A stretch of 55,764 nucleotides of DNA from Sphingobacteriales bacterium (GCA_900299255.1 OMJB01000059.1:1-55764); one strand, 5' to 3'; shown: positions 17,267 to 26,197, numbered from the stretch's first letter. Numbers and translations: made by a program. Notes: generated by a model from the sequence alone, not told the origin.

Positions 17267-17513
17267 GTGGCAACTTGAGATTTTTATTGTAGGTTGGAAC
17301 TATGACAAAGGGTTTCGCCAACTGATTATACTAATCGGACATTAAGATCAACCATCTACTAAATGCACGACTACTTCAGGCGTCCATGCTTTTGTAGCTT
17401 TTTTGATTGAAAGTCATGCACTCCATCGGGGTGCAATTCTCTCTTGAGTAAGTTTATTCAAAGTCAGACAGGGTTAAACGCAGAGTGAAAATACAAATGC
17501 CTATTTTTACAGC

Positions 17514-18599
17514 ATGGTTTACAAAGTCATTGGCCTGATGTCAGGCAGTTCGCTGGATGGGCTGGATATAGCATTTGTGCAGTTGGAAGAAGTAAGGGGC
17601 AAGTGGTCATATGAATTGCTGCATGGCGAGTGTATCCCGTATTCCGACAAATGGCTGCAAGGTCTGCGTTATGCAGCAGATATGCATGTAGCAGATTTTC
17701 TGAAACTCAATACAGCATACGGCCGTTACCTCGGCACAATGGTGAATTCTTTTATCGAAAAAAATGGGCTGGATCATCAGGTGCATTTTATTGCCTCGCA
17801 TGGGCATACCGTTTTTCATGAACCCGAAAACGGCACTACCTGCCAGATAGGCGACGGGGCCTCAATAGCAGCTGTGGCCGGGTTGCCGGTCATTAACGAC
17901 CTCAGGGCTATGGATGTAGCACTGGGAGGGCAGGGCGCACCCATAGTACCCATAGGCGACAAACTGTTATTTGGCGAATACGATTACCTCCTCAATATAG
18001 GTGGCATTGCCAATATTACAGTAAGAAGGGGTGAAGAAATGTTGGCGTTTGATGTATGCCCGGCTAACCAGATACTGAACGCGCTGGCAGAAAAGGAAGG
18101 CAAAACTATGGATGAAGGCGGCAGTATGGCAGCCAGGGGAGTGTTGTTGCCCGATGTGCTGGATGAGCTGAATAGTGTAGGCTATTACAAATTGCCTGCG
18201 CCAAAATCACTCAGTAATGAAATGGCACGCGATCTCGTTTTCCCTAAGCTGCTGGAGAGCGATCATAATGTTTACAGCCTGTTGCATACCATGTCTGTTC
18301 ATATAGCACAGCAGGTAGCAGGTGCCGTGATGCAGCACCCGCCAGCCAGCGGGCCAGCCAGCTTACTGGTTACCGGTGGTGGCGCGTTCAATACCTTCCT
18401 GGCCATGCAGCTGGAAAAAGCACTGGAGCCGTTAAACGTAAAAGTGCATAAACCAGATGCCGGAACAGTAAAATTCAAAGAAGCAATCGTAATGGCATTG
18501 ATAGGCGCCCTCAGGTGGCGCGAAGAAGAAAATGTACTCGCCAGCGTTACTGGCGCATCCAGAGACAGCGTAGGCGGAGCAATCTGGCTGGGGGCGTAG
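17514..18599 (+). CDS. anmK: Anhydro-N-acetylmuramic acid kinase
   Basis: A 361-residue kinase that opens and phosphorylates 1,6-anhydro-MurNAc in peptidoglycan recycling. It has the N-terminal phosphate motif GLMSGSSLDGLD (family MSGTSxDG, with Ser for Thr), GHTVFHEP, GQGAPIVPIGD, the DYLLNIGGIAN strand, the DVCPANQILN segment and the C-terminal LVTGGGAFN and KFKEAIVMALIGALRW. Length is typical. A broken C-terminal copy of a close paralog lies inverted at 26198-26458. Confidence 0.97.
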   Translation: MVYKVIGLMSGSSLDGLDIAFVQLEEVRGKWSYELLHGECIPYSDKWLQGLRYAADMHVADFLKLNTAYGRYLGTMVNSFIEKNGLDHQVHFIASHGHTVFHEPENGTTCQIGDGASIAAVAGLPVINDLRAMDVALGGQGAPIVPIGDKLLFGEYDYLLNIGGIANITVRRGEEMLAFDVCPANQILNALAEKEGKTMDEGGSMAARGVLLPDVLDELNSVGYYKLPAPKSLSNEMARDLVFPKLLESDHNVYSLLHTMSVHIAQQVAGAVMQHPPASGPASLLVTGGGAFNTFLAMQLEKALEPLNVKVHKPDAGTVKFKEAIVMALIGALRWREEENVLASVTGASRDSVGGAIWLGA

Positions 18600-18693
18600 G
18601 GAAGTGTGCACACTTAGAGTGGCATCTGTACCAGCCTATCGGTGAGGCTACTGAACTTTTCTTATGGAGCATCCTGACTGCGATAAGCAGCTA

Positions 18694-19749
18694 TTAATAA
18701 TGCAGCCTGTACAAAGGCCAGTAGCCCGGGCTGGCCGGAGCACAGTACACATCGCCTTTGCCATTAGCCTTGATCCACATGATCTTAGGAGACTCCTGCG
18801 ACACCGAATTTACTTTCGCCCATCCATCAGCGCCATTCTTGCGGATATACAGATAGTAATCGTCATACCCACCTTTGTTGCTTATGCCCAGGCAGGTACC
18901 ATCTGATAGGTATTCGAAACCACCATTGAAGGTATAAGCATCAGCCGGTGCATTGTATATTTGTTTGGGTATTGCCGGATAACTGGCTCCCGGGTCCAGC
19001 TGATACATGGCACCGCCGGCACCACCGCAGAACACTATTCCGCCGGCTGGGTTTATAGCCAGCCTGTAGCCGCAATATGGCGTATTCAGCGATGCCGGAG
19101 TACAATCTGTGAGCGGTATCGGCACTTTTGTACCGGCCTTTATCACTGTATTATTCCCCAGGTAAATATCCCCGTTGTCTGCAAATGAACTGATTCCTGC
19201 AATCCATGTGCTGTCGTCGGTTACCAGTTCCCACGTATTGCTGGCTGCCATTTTTCTAAAAATACGAACATGCGTATTGAGCCGGTTTTCTGAAAGCATG
19301 GCTATATCTCCGTTGTTGTTGCTGAGCAGCGAAACCTTAGTTTCAGATGTTGCCGACATATTACTGTCTACCGAATGCAGGTTCAGTTTGGCCCATGTAG
19401 TCGCACCCTGTGGGAGTATGTAGCAACCCGAATCAAACACAACGCCATAAAAATTACCCAGTGCATCCTCGCACTTTGCTTCAAAGTAATACCCCGAGTT
19501 GATCTTGGGCAATGTACCTACCCTGCTCCATTCTTTCTTGTCTGCGCTCCACCGCAATACCGACTCATCCGTACCCCGGCACAGCGGATCGCCATTTAAT
19601 GCAAAACCGGTGAGATACTGCACTGTGATAATGCCCAGGCCCTCGTAAGAGGGATTAACAGAATTAGCTCCTTTCTTTTTACAAGAGTTTGCCACGCCCA
19701 GCAGCACAGCCGGAATTATCAGTAAGCATAACAATGGGCTGCGATTCAT
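18694..19749 (-). CDS. Secreted lipoprotein of unknown function, probable beta-propeller
   Basis: A 351-residue lipoprotein. I take the ATG at 19749 (MNRSPLLCLLIIPAVLLGV), which gives a proper signal and lipobox ANSC. The frame runs on to 19995 but that stretch is part of a repeat-rich intergenic region. The mature protein has recurring strands with W-x-x-V, GDIYLGNN and GDVYCAP patterns, which suggest a sialidase- or kelch-like propeller. I recognise no catalytic residues. It lies 3' of the glycan genes, separated by 634 bp. Confidence 0.6.
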   Translation of the reverse strand: MNRSPLLCLLIIPAVLLGVANSCKKKGANSVNPSYEGLGIITVQYLTGFALNGDPLCRGTDESVLRWSADKKEWSRVGTLPKINSGYYFEAKCEDALGNFYGVVFDSGCYILPQGATTWAKLNLHSVDSNMSATSETKVSLLSNNNGDIAMLSENRLNTHVRIFRKMAASNTWELVTDDSTWIAGISSFADNGDIYLGNNTVIKAGTKVPIPLTDCTPASLNTPYCGYRLAINPAGGIVFCGGAGGAMYQLDPGASYPAIPKQIYNAPADAYTFNGGFEYLSDGTCLGISNKGGYDDYYLYIRKNGADGWAKVNSVSQESPKIMWIKANGKGDVYCAPASPGYWPLYRLHY

Positions 19750-20383
19750 AAACACCAATTTATCAGCTAAATGTAATAGTTTTTTTCGTTTTGAGAGAGC
19801 TCTCGCTACACAATAAGCCTTTGGAGGAACCTCCACTAGTCGAAGCGTCTCGCTTCGACTCAGATCATTGCAAGGGTCTCCCTTTCTAGAAACATTCCTT
19901 AAACACCCACACAAACTTTTTCCCATCACAGGCCCGCGCCGCCCTGTCATAGGCAGCATATGCCCTGTCATAGATTTTACTTTTTGCAGTTTCACTTTAC
20001 CATACGATATTTACATAAAGCGGGTCACCTGTTTCAACCGGCAAGAATTGCGGGTAGGCAAAATTTCACCGAATCCCGCAATTCAGTAACAATTAATTGA
20101 TTGTCAATTAATTAACCTACTTCCGGTTTTTCAGCCAACGGAAGAAACCGGAAGTAAAACGGAAGTTTGCTTCCGGTCAGTTTTACATTAATCATTGCCT
20201 TGTAAACCTCGTGAAACCTTAGTGAACTTAGTGGTTTATTTTCAAATATATGAGGAGGGCTATAAACGACTAAATTTCCCAAATGGGAAAGAAATGGGAA
20301 ATTCTTTTCCACAATTCGGTAGTAAAAAACTGATTATCAGCATTTTACATTTTTATCATACTTTTTGTGAAAAAATGGGAAAT
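19750..20383. repeat. Gene-free region dense in inverted and direct repeats
   Basis: The 634 bp hold no convincing gene but many hairpin-forming repeats. Perfect inverted repeats are at 19823-19834 (5-bp arms), 19838-19860 (10-bp arms, 3-nt loop), 20045-20084 (10-bp arms), 20091-20113 (10-bp arms, 3-nt loop), 20119-20155 (11-bp arms) and 20160-20175. Self-complementary 10-mers sit at 19795-19804 and 19883-19892. A 12-bp direct repeat GCCCTGTCATAG occurs at 19941 and 19962. The CCGGAAGT core recurs several times in 20119-20180. It may hold small structured RNAs, relics of repeat elements or terminators. I cannot tell which. Confidence 0.6.
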
Positions 20384-21565
20384 TTAAACCTGCCAGGGCC
20401 AGAAAGCATTCCCGGTCATCAGGCCTCGAGCCTGCTTTTTCTCTACAAAGTAAAACAGTAGCATAGCTGCAAACAGTGCCAGCGGTATGCCTGCCCCACG
20501 GGTCAGCACGGCATACCATGCATTCCGGTCAGAGAGGAAATGAGACACCACATTATCAACCAGGTAGAAAACAGAAAAATGAATCAGAAATAATGAATAG
20601 GAACGCTCGCCCAGCCAGATCATAATGGGCCTGCCGAGCATCGTTTTGAATGACGCAGAATTAAACGCCAGCGTAATAAGCCCTGCGTACAGCAGCCCAT
20701 AGCCGCCGTTCAGCACAGAGAGGTACACCCACGAGGCTGGGTTGGCGGCAACATCGTGCATCAGCAGCAGTCCGGCAATTACCAGTAGCAGTCCGGTGGC
20801 CATAAACCACAACGCCTGCCTGAGGTTAAAATCTCGAGAGGCCAGATAGATGCCCATTAAAAAACAAAGAGGATACTCAATACACTTGCCAAATGCCGCC
20901 AATTGATAGGTGTAAGAATAAAACCTGTAGCAGTATTCGGTACTGAGCATTTGCAGCAGGTAGGTAATAACTATGGTGCTGATAATGCCCAGCACAGCCT
21001 TGGGCATACTGAGCCTACGCGTGCGTGGAAACACAAAAACAACCAGCGGTGCCAGCAGGTAAAACAGTATCTCTATCTGCAGGCTCCACCACGCAAGGTT
21101 GTAGTAAGTGCCATCGAAGCTAAAAATGAATAGTTCTTTAAACGTTTCGGGCCACGAGAATTTCACCCGCAGGCCCTTGAAGTTGTACCATGTTGGGTAC
21201 TGATTATTGAACCAGACCACAAATGCCGCAAAAACCAGCGCAAAGAAATAGGGTGGGTAGATACGCTTGAGGCGGCGGTAAAAGTAATCACCGGTTTTGA
21301 ATTCGCGCTCACCCCTGAGGTAGGGCCTGAGCAGCACCACACCGCTAAGCACAAAAAACAACTCAACACCGGATTGTGTGAAGTACATAAAAAAAGTACC
21401 CAGGAAGGGCAAATGTATGCGTTCGAAAAAATGGACAATGTGAGCAGTAAAGGCATGGTGCACAACAATCATCGACGCAGCAATACCACGCAGTCCATCT
21501 AAAAAATGGAACCGCTCTCTGGTGTTTGTGGCGTTATGTGGCTTGCTGTTGCCTGCTCCTGTCAT
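20384..21565 (-). CDS. Acyltransferase family 3 membrane protein (OafA/YrhL-like)
   Basis: A 393-residue integral membrane protein with about ten helices. Family hallmarks are FLDGLRGIAASMIVVHHAF at the start, with the active-site His, GVELFFVLSGVVL, and the RRLKRIYPPYF motif. These enzymes acetylate or acylate sugars of cell-envelope polysaccharides. It is 60 bp downstream of the PglE-like aminotransferase on the same strand, so a role in modifying the same glycan is likely. A GACGCC-ATC-GGCGTC hairpin lies in the gap (21595-21609). Confidence 0.9.
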   Translation of the reverse strand: MTGAGNSKPHNATNTRERFHFLDGLRGIAASMIVVHHAFTAHIVHFFERIHLPFLGTFFMYFTQSGVELFFVLSGVVLLRPYLRGEREFKTGDYFYRRLKRIYPPYFFALVFAAFVVWFNNQYPTWYNFKGLRVKFSWPETFKELFIFSFDGTYYNLAWWSLQIEILFYLLAPLVVFVFPRTRRLSMPKAVLGIISTIVITYLLQMLSTEYCYRFYSYTYQLAAFGKCIEYPLCFLMGIYLASRDFNLRQALWFMATGLLLVIAGLLLMHDVAANPASWVYLSVLNGGYGLLYAGLITLAFNSASFKTMLGRPIMIWLGERSYSLFLIHFSVFYLVDNVVSHFLSDRNAWYAVLTRGAGIPLALFAAMLLFYFVEKKQARGLMTGNAFWPWQV

Positions 21566-21625
21566 TTTTTTTAACGTTCGTCGTTCATAAATCAGACGCC
21601 ATCGGCGTCGAAGCTTTGTAGAAAC

Positions 21626-22756
21626 TTATTTGCAGTACGTATCAATGACCGCAAATATGCGTTCCATATCTTCATCTGTCAGGTTAGAACCAGATGGCAG
21701 GCAAAGCCCATTCTGGAAGAGGCGTTCGGATGTACCATCGCCGTAAAACGGATACTGCTCAAATACCGGCTGCATATGCATGGGTTTCCACAACGGCCTT
21801 GATTCTATGTTCTCGGCATCAAAAGCCAGCCGGAGCTCCTCTCTGGTACAACCGGCAGTGGCAGGGTCTATCAGTATGGTGGTGAGCCAGCGGATGCTGA
21901 AGTATCCAACCGGCTCTTCGGTAAAACTGATACCCTTCCTGCCACTGAGATGATTATGGTATTGTTCATAAATACTGCGGCGCTGTTTGATGCGGTCTGC
22001 CAGTACCTGCATTTGCCCGCGGCCCACACCGGCGCACAGATTACTCATGCGGTAGTTGTAACCTATCTGCGAGTGCTGGTAGTGCGGAGCTTCGTCCCTT
22101 GCCTGTGTGGCCAGGAACCTGGCATCCTTAACTACTCCCGAGCTGTGAGCAACTAGCGCGCCACCGCCCGATGTAGTTATAATCTTATTGCCGTTGAAAG
22201 AGAGCACACCAATATCACCAAAGGTGCCACACTTTCTGCCGTTGATAGAAGAGCCCAAAGCTTCTGCAGCATCTTCTATCACCGGTATGCCGTAGTCGCG
22301 GGCAATGATGGTTATTTCCTCCATCCTAGCGGGCATTCCATACAAGTGCACCGGAATGATGGCTTTGGGCTTCTTACCCAGCGCTATCCGCTCTTTGATA
22401 GCCTGCTCCAGCAGCAGAGGAGACATGTTCCAGGTATCGGCCTCGCTGTCTACAAAAACCGGGGTGGCGCCGACGTAGGTGATCGGGTTGGCAGTAGCGG
22501 AGAAGGTCATGCTCTGGCAAATCACTTCATCGCCAGCCTTTACTCCCAGCAGCACTAGCGCCAGGTGCAGCCCTGCCGTGCCGGAACTGAGTGCCGCCGC
22601 ATGGCAGCCCTGGCCGAGAAACAGCTCTAGGTCCTGCTCAAAGCCATTTACATTTGGCCCCAGCGGGGCTATCCAGTTGGTCTCAAATGCCTCTTTAACA
22701 AACTGCTCTTCACCGCCACCCATATGCGGCGACGACAACCATATCTTAGGTTTCAT
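21626..22756 (-). CDS. DegT/DnrJ/EryC1/StrS sugar aminotransferase, PglE-like
   Basis: A 376-residue PLP enzyme. The PLP lysine is in LSFNGNKIITTSGGG, preceded by the Asp/Ala motif VIEDAAEALGS. The N-terminal SSGTAGLHLAL supplies phosphate contacts. Close family features (KIWLSSPHMGGGE start, GYNYRMSNL) resemble the transaminases that make UDP-4-amino-sugars such as UDP-bacillosamine precursors (PglE). It lies 2 bp after the PglD-like acetyltransferase, which would act next in the pathway. No NDP-sugar 4,6-dehydratase (PglF) lies in the window. Confidence 0.9.
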   Translation of the reverse strand: MKPKIWLSSPHMGGGEEQFVKEAFETNWIAPLGPNVNGFEQDLELFLGQGCHAAALSSGTAGLHLALVLLGVKAGDEVICQSMTFSATANPITYVGATPVFVDSEADTWNMSPLLLEQAIKERIALGKKPKAIIPVHLYGMPARMEEITIIARDYGIPVIEDAAEALGSSINGRKCGTFGDIGVLSFNGNKIITTSGGGALVAHSSGVVKDARFLATQARDEAPHYQHSQIGYNYRMSNLCAGVGRGQMQVLADRIKQRRSIYEQYHNHLSGRKGISFTEEPVGYFSIRWLTTILIDPATAGCTREELRLAFDAENIESRPLWKPMHMQPVFEQYPFYGDGTSERLFQNGLCLPSGSNLTDEDMERIFAVIDTYCK

Positions 22757-22758
22757 TG

Positions 22759-23364
22759 TTACGGTTCTTTTACTTTAATAACTCTTGCAGGGTTTCCTAC
22801 TGCGGTGGCGTAGTCGGGAATATCCCTGATCACTACTGCACCAGCGCCTATAGTACACCATTTCCCGATTCTTATGCCCTGTATAACTGAGGCTCCCGAG
22901 CCTATGTGCGTACCCTCGCCCACATGCACATCGCCGCTCAGCACAACATTGGGAGAGATGTGCGCATAGTCGCCTATAACGCAGTCGTGGTCTAAGGAGC
23001 AATTGGTGTTGATGATGCAGTGCCTTCCTATCTGCACATCGGGGTTCACGGTAACACCTGCCATCACTACTGTACCCTCTGCTACGCGTGACCGTTTTGA
23101 AATATAAGAAGTGGCGTGCACGGCGGTACCGAAGGAAACCTTACCCTCCAGTTTCTCGGCAATTTTTCTGCGGGTGGCATTTACGCCTATGCCGATGATC
23201 ACAGGCTCAGTAATTGCGGCACCCGAATGAAAAGGTTTCTTTACCGGAAACTCCCAGATGGGTTCTTTGTCGGCATCGTCCCATATCTCAATATGAGGCG
23301 TCCGGATGCTTTCCAGAATGTCTATTATCACCTTTCCATGCCCGCTGGCGCCGTATAGAATCAT
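22759..23364 (-). CDS. Sugar O/N-acetyltransferase with left-handed beta-helix, PglD-like
   Basis: A 201-residue protein. The N-terminal Rossmann-like nucleotide-sugar domain begins ILYGASGHGKVIIDIL. From about residue 85 come hexapeptide repeats forming a left-handed beta-helix. The catalytic His lies in SLDHDC and the end AVGNPARVIK is typical. PglD acetylates the amino group placed by PglE. The adjacent PglE- and PglC-like genes make UDP-diacetamido-sugar synthesis the likely role. Confidence 0.92.
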   Translation of the reverse strand: MILYGASGHGKVIIDILESIRTPHIEIWDDADKEPIWEFPVKKPFHSGAAITEPVIIGIGVNATRRKIAEKLEGKVSFGTAVHATSYISKRSRVAEGTVVMAGVTVNPDVQIGRHCIINTNCSLDHDCVIGDYAHISPNVVLSGDVHVGEGTHIGSGASVIQGIRIGKWCTIGAGAVVIRDIPDYATAVGNPARVIKVKEP

Positions 23365-23391
23365 CTTTCTGTTCTAGATTTCGGGATTAAT

Positions 23392-23709
23392 TTAATACTT
23401 TATCTTACTGGGATTCATTCTCGTATCCCAAAATAACAGCAATTCAATTTCTTTCCTACGTGGCTTTACACGGTAATATAGTGTTGTCTGTCTGGTAATT
23501 ACTACGATATGTTTGTTTTTTCCTTTTTCAGATAAACGAAACATATTAGGGTCGTAGGCAGCGTATTCTATAACTGTAACAGTTCTTTTAATAAACTTCA
23601 ATATTTCTGCTTGTCCGAATTTGTCTGCGATGTAATGCAGAATCGTTTCATAAGTGTGCAAGGCCCTGGGAGACCAAACAACCGTATATGCACCACCTTT
23701 TACAGCCAC
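23392..23709 (-). CDS. RelE/ParE-family toxin
   Basis: A 105-residue protein with the RelE/ParE fold pattern: VVWSPRALHTYETILHYIADKFG, a helix pair, then strands with HIVVITRQTTLYYRVKPRRKEIELLLFWDTRMNP. The start overlaps the antitoxin stop by 10 bp, the usual coupling in such modules. Whether it cuts mRNA or targets gyrase cannot be read from the sequence. It sits inside the glycan gene set. Confidence 0.88.
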   Translation of the reverse strand: MAVKGGAYTVVWSPRALHTYETILHYIADKFGQAEILKFIKRTVTVIEYAAYDPNMFRLSEKGKNKHIVVITRQTTLYYRVKPRRKEIELLLFWDTRMNPSKIKY

Positions 23710-23933
23710 TTCTGCAACTTTTTCATAACCTCTGCGTGTGGTATACCTTTTCCTGCATCGAGTTCCGCCTCGGCAGCTCTTATTGCAGATAACTGTTCTT
23801 TGTTCAGTTCATCCCACCAGTCTTTCTTTTCAGCAGCAAAGGTTTTCGCAACGTTTAAAACAACCTTTTTCTGGTCGGTATTCAATTGATGAACATATCT
23901 GGCGATTTCTTTTTCTATAGCCTGTGCTGCCAT
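23700..23933 (-). CDS. Antitoxin of the RelE/ParE-type module
   Basis: A 77-residue, mostly helical protein. Its C-terminal half, AELDAGKGIPHAEVMKKLQKWL, is the toxin-wrapping segment common to antitoxins partnered with this toxin type in Bacteroidota. It precedes and overlaps the toxin gene and starts 20 bp after the PglC-like stop. It probably represses its own promoter, although no operator was picked out. Confidence 0.85.
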   Translation of the reverse strand: MAAQAIEKEIARYVHQLNTDQKKVVLNVAKTFAAEKKDWWDELNKEQLSAIRAAEAELDAGKGIPHAEVMKKLQKWL

Positions 23934-23953
23934 TCAGTTTGTTTTATTCAAAG

Positions 23954-24574
23954 TTACAAATTCCCTCTGAATTTCTCCATGGTTGCACTGGTTTCAGAAC
24001 TGATGCCTTCAGACCGGGCAACGTTTCTGAATGTCATTAAAAGAATCCTGAGGTCCAGGCCAAAACTAACGTTATTTACATACCATACGTCATATTCAAA
24101 CTTCTGCTTCCAACTGATAGCATTGCGGCCGTTGACCTGCGCCCATCCGGTTATTCCGGGGCGAACATTATGCCTTTGTTTTTGGGTGTCGTTGTACAAA
24201 GGTAGGTACTCTTCGAGCAGCGGACGGGGGCCGATGATGCTCATATCGCCCATAAGGACATTGAGTAATTGTGGCAGTTCATCCAGCGATGTTTTCCGTA
24301 CCCACTTACCCACCGTTGTCAGCCTCACTGCATCGGGCAGCAGGCCTCCGTTTTTATCACGGCGGTCGTTCATAGTCTTGTATTTGATCACCCTGAAAAT
24401 GCGGCCTCCCTTGCCGGGCCTGCGCTGCAGAAAGAACGGCTTACCTGAATTGGTAAAAGCGAGTAATAAGGTAATAGCAAGAAACAAGGGCAGCAAAACG
24501 ACAAACACAATCAGGGCAACCAAAAAGTCGATCAAATGCTTGAAATATTTTACGTATGTGGAATTGATACCCAT
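23954..24574 (-). CDS. Phosphoglycosyl transferase, PglC/WcaJ type
   Basis: A 206-residue monotopic membrane enzyme that transfers a phospho-sugar from a UDP-sugar to undecaprenyl phosphate, starting a glycan. It has an N-terminal membrane segment with a central Pro (HLIDFLVALIVFVVLLP), the basic KPFFLQRRPGKGGRIF loop, the catalytic Asp-Glu in TSLDELPQL, then GDMSIIGPRPLL and RPGITGWAQVNGRN. I place the start at 24574 because the longer frame would overlap the divergent gene and its promoter. The short form matches PglC rather than WbaP. With the PglD- and PglE-like genes it suggests a bacillosamine-type first sugar. Confidence 0.92.
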   Translation of the reverse strand: MGINSTYVKYFKHLIDFLVALIVFVVLLPLFLAITLLLAFTNSGKPFFLQRRPGKGGRIFRVIKYKTMNDRRDKNGGLLPDAVRLTTVGKWVRKTSLDELPQLLNVLMGDMSIIGPRPLLEEYLPLYNDTQKQRHNVRPGITGWAQVNGRNAISWKQKFEYDVWYVNNVSFGLDLRILLMTFRNVARSEGISSETSATMEKFRGNL

Positions 24575-24660
24575 CTGCTCTGCCGCCGCAATGGCTGATA
24601 ATAAAATGCTAAGATAATCTATTGCGTGCTGGGTTTTCCTTCTGCTCACAGGAAATAGGC

Positions 24661-24668
24661 TAAATTTG
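24661..24668 (+). promoter_or_regulatory. Bacteroidota -7 element before the CoA-binding protein gene
   Basis: TAAATTTG matches TAnnTTTG exactly and would start the transcript about 10 bp before the ATG at 24688. It also overlaps the upstream extension of the divergent phosphoglycosyl transferase frame, supporting the shorter start for that gene. Confidence 0.55.
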
Positions 24669-24687
24669 CAGTAGAAAGAAATACGCG

Positions 24688-25050
24688 ATGAAGAATAAAA
24701 CACTGGTACTGGGTGCCTCTGAAAACCCTGAGCGCTACAGCAATATGGCCATACTAAAGTTACTGAGCAAGGGCAAGGAAGTGGTGGCAGTAGGCAACAG
24801 GGCAGGTGCTGTGAATGGAGTAACCATCAGTAACCAGCCGATACCATCTGAAGACATAGACACGGTGACACTGTATCTGAACCCTACTAACCAACGACCA
24901 TACTACGAGTACATCCTCTCGCTGAAGCCCAACCGGATTATTTTTAACCCCGGCACTGAAAACTACGAACTGGAAAGCAAGGCTGAAAAAGCAGGTATAA
25001 AGACGATTGAGGCCTGCACACTGGTGATGCTGGGCACGGGGCAATATTAG
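24688..25050 (+). CDS. CoA-binding domain protein (YccU-like)
   Basis: A 120-residue single-domain Rossmann protein: KTLVLGASENPERYSNMAI at the N terminus for nucleotide binding, LYLNPTNQ in the middle and FNPGTENYELESKA near the C terminus. This is the CoA_binding_2 family, small cytosolic proteins thought to bind CoA or related nucleotides. The physiological role is unknown. It has its own promoter and diverges from the glycan genes. Confidence 0.9.
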   Translation: MKNKTLVLGASENPERYSNMAILKLLSKGKEVVAVGNRAGAVNGVTISNQPIPSEDIDTVTLYLNPTNQRPYYEYILSLKPNRIIFNPGTENYELESKAEKAGIKTIEACTLVMLGTGQY

Positions 25051-25095
25051 AATATTGAACCAAATTCGCTACTTTTAAGACAATTATCTGAGGTT

Positions 25096-25545
25096 ATGCG
25101 AACTGTTCTGAAATTCCTGTCTCTTTTGCTTCCAGTATTGCTGGCTGCTCCGGCAATCTATGCCCAAAGCTATCTGGGGAGTATAAAGGGCCGTTTGATG
25201 GGCAACCTGTTGCCTGCAGAGGGTGCTGAGGTAGTGCTGATGCGTGGAGATAGGGTTATTGACAAGGCCAGGACTGATGAAAACGGAATGTATTCTTTTC
25301 CGCTGGAAAACCCCGGCAGGTATGATGTGATAGCGTCGAAACCCGGCTACCGCACAGCAAAAATTAAGGGGGTGCCCATCAGGGAGAAAATTGTTACAAA
25401 AAACGATTTCTACCTCCCTGCGCTTACCAATAACAATGTACCTCAATACCCTGCCGTACAGTATTATGAAGAGAACAGCAGGCGCTATATGCGCAACAAA
25501 ACCTACCGCACAAAAAAAGAACGCCGCTTAGCCAAGTTTGACTAG
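25096..25545 (+). CDS. Secreted protein with a carboxypeptidase-regulatory-like domain
   Basis: A 149-residue protein with a clear signal peptide ending at AIYAQ (about residue 24) and one CarboxypepD_reg-like beta-sandwich: GSIKGRLMGNLLPAEGAEVVLMRG, then TDENGMYSFPLENPGRYDVIASKPGY. The C-terminal 30 residues are rich in Tyr, Arg and Lys. Such domains usually sit at the start of larger outer-membrane proteins, but here it stands alone. It is possibly periplasmic, with function unknown. Confidence 0.8.
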   Translation: MRTVLKFLSLLLPVLLAAPAIYAQSYLGSIKGRLMGNLLPAEGAEVVLMRGDRVIDKARTDENGMYSFPLENPGRYDVIASKPGYRTAKIKGVPIREKIVTKNDFYLPALTNNNVPQYPAVQYYEENSRRYMRNKTYRTKKERRLAKFD

Positions 25546-25579
25546 TGTTTTCACGTCTATATAGGTGAAGGACATAATT

Positions 25580-26155
25580 ATGAAAAAGCCATCTGCTATT
25601 CAGCCTAGCATACCTCACCCCTGCACACAGAAATGGGATAAGATGACTCCGAATGATACGGGTAGGTTTTGTGCACACTGCCAGAAGACAGTTATTGATT
25701 TCACTACGTGGAGCGATACGGCGCTTTATGATTTTTTTGCAAAGAACACAGGCAGGGTTTGCGGCAGGATGTATGACACACAATTTAACAGAAATATTGC
25801 TATTCCCTATCAGCCGCATAGTAGGCTGTATCGATTGACGATAACAATGGGGCTGACTTTGCTCGTTGCCCAAACGCCGCATTTAATGGCTCAAAACCGG
25901 CCGCCGCTTGTTGCCCAATCTGATTCTTCAAAACTAATAAAGACGGTTAGTGACCCGTTCGGCACGTTAACGGGTGCAGTTCAAGGTAAAAAAAAAGCGA
26001 ACAATAATACTAAACTGAATTTCGTGGAAAAAAAGCCAATAATATTGATCGATGGCGAAATTAGAACGACCCGAAACAAAACTCCCTCAAACGAACCACT
26101 TAACCCATCTAGAAAGGTTTACAAAGGAGAAGAAATTGATCGCATGCCACATTAA
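25580..26155 (+). CDS. Protein with Bacteroidota Cys-rich N-terminal motif, probably truncated
   Basis: A 191-residue protein. The first 65 residues hold a conserved Bacteroidota cytoplasmic motif, PHPCTQKWDKMTPNDTGRFC followed by AHCQKTVIDFT and VCGRMYD, with four regularly placed Cys and His. A single membrane helix follows (LYRLTITMGLTLLVAQT), then a polar tail with PIILIDGEI. Relatives usually continue into a carboxypeptidase-regulatory or TonB-like domain. The GTG at 25565 is an alternative start, but the ATG is preferred. The end lies 42 bp from a broken anmK copy, so the C terminus may have been lost in the same rearrangement. Confidence 0.65.
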   Translation: MKKPSAIQPSIPHPCTQKWDKMTPNDTGRFCAHCQKTVIDFTTWSDTALYDFFAKNTGRVCGRMYDTQFNRNIAIPYQPHSRLYRLTITMGLTLLVAQTPHLMAQNRPPLVAQSDSSKLIKTVSDPFGTLTGAVQGKKKANNNTKLNFVEKKPIILIDGEIRTTRNKTPSNEPLNPSRKVYKGEEIDRMPH

Positions 26156-26197
26156 ATCAACCAGTATCCTTCAGTACATCACCTTCTTACAATCACC

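Noticed and set aside
19750-19995. N-terminal extension of the lipoprotein frame
   Set aside because: It is repeat-derived, basic and Met-rich. The ATG at 19749 gives a standard lipoprotein signal.
19750-20383. Integron or attC cassette array
   Set aside because: The inverted repeats lack the attC core sites and no integrase gene or cassette ORFs are present.
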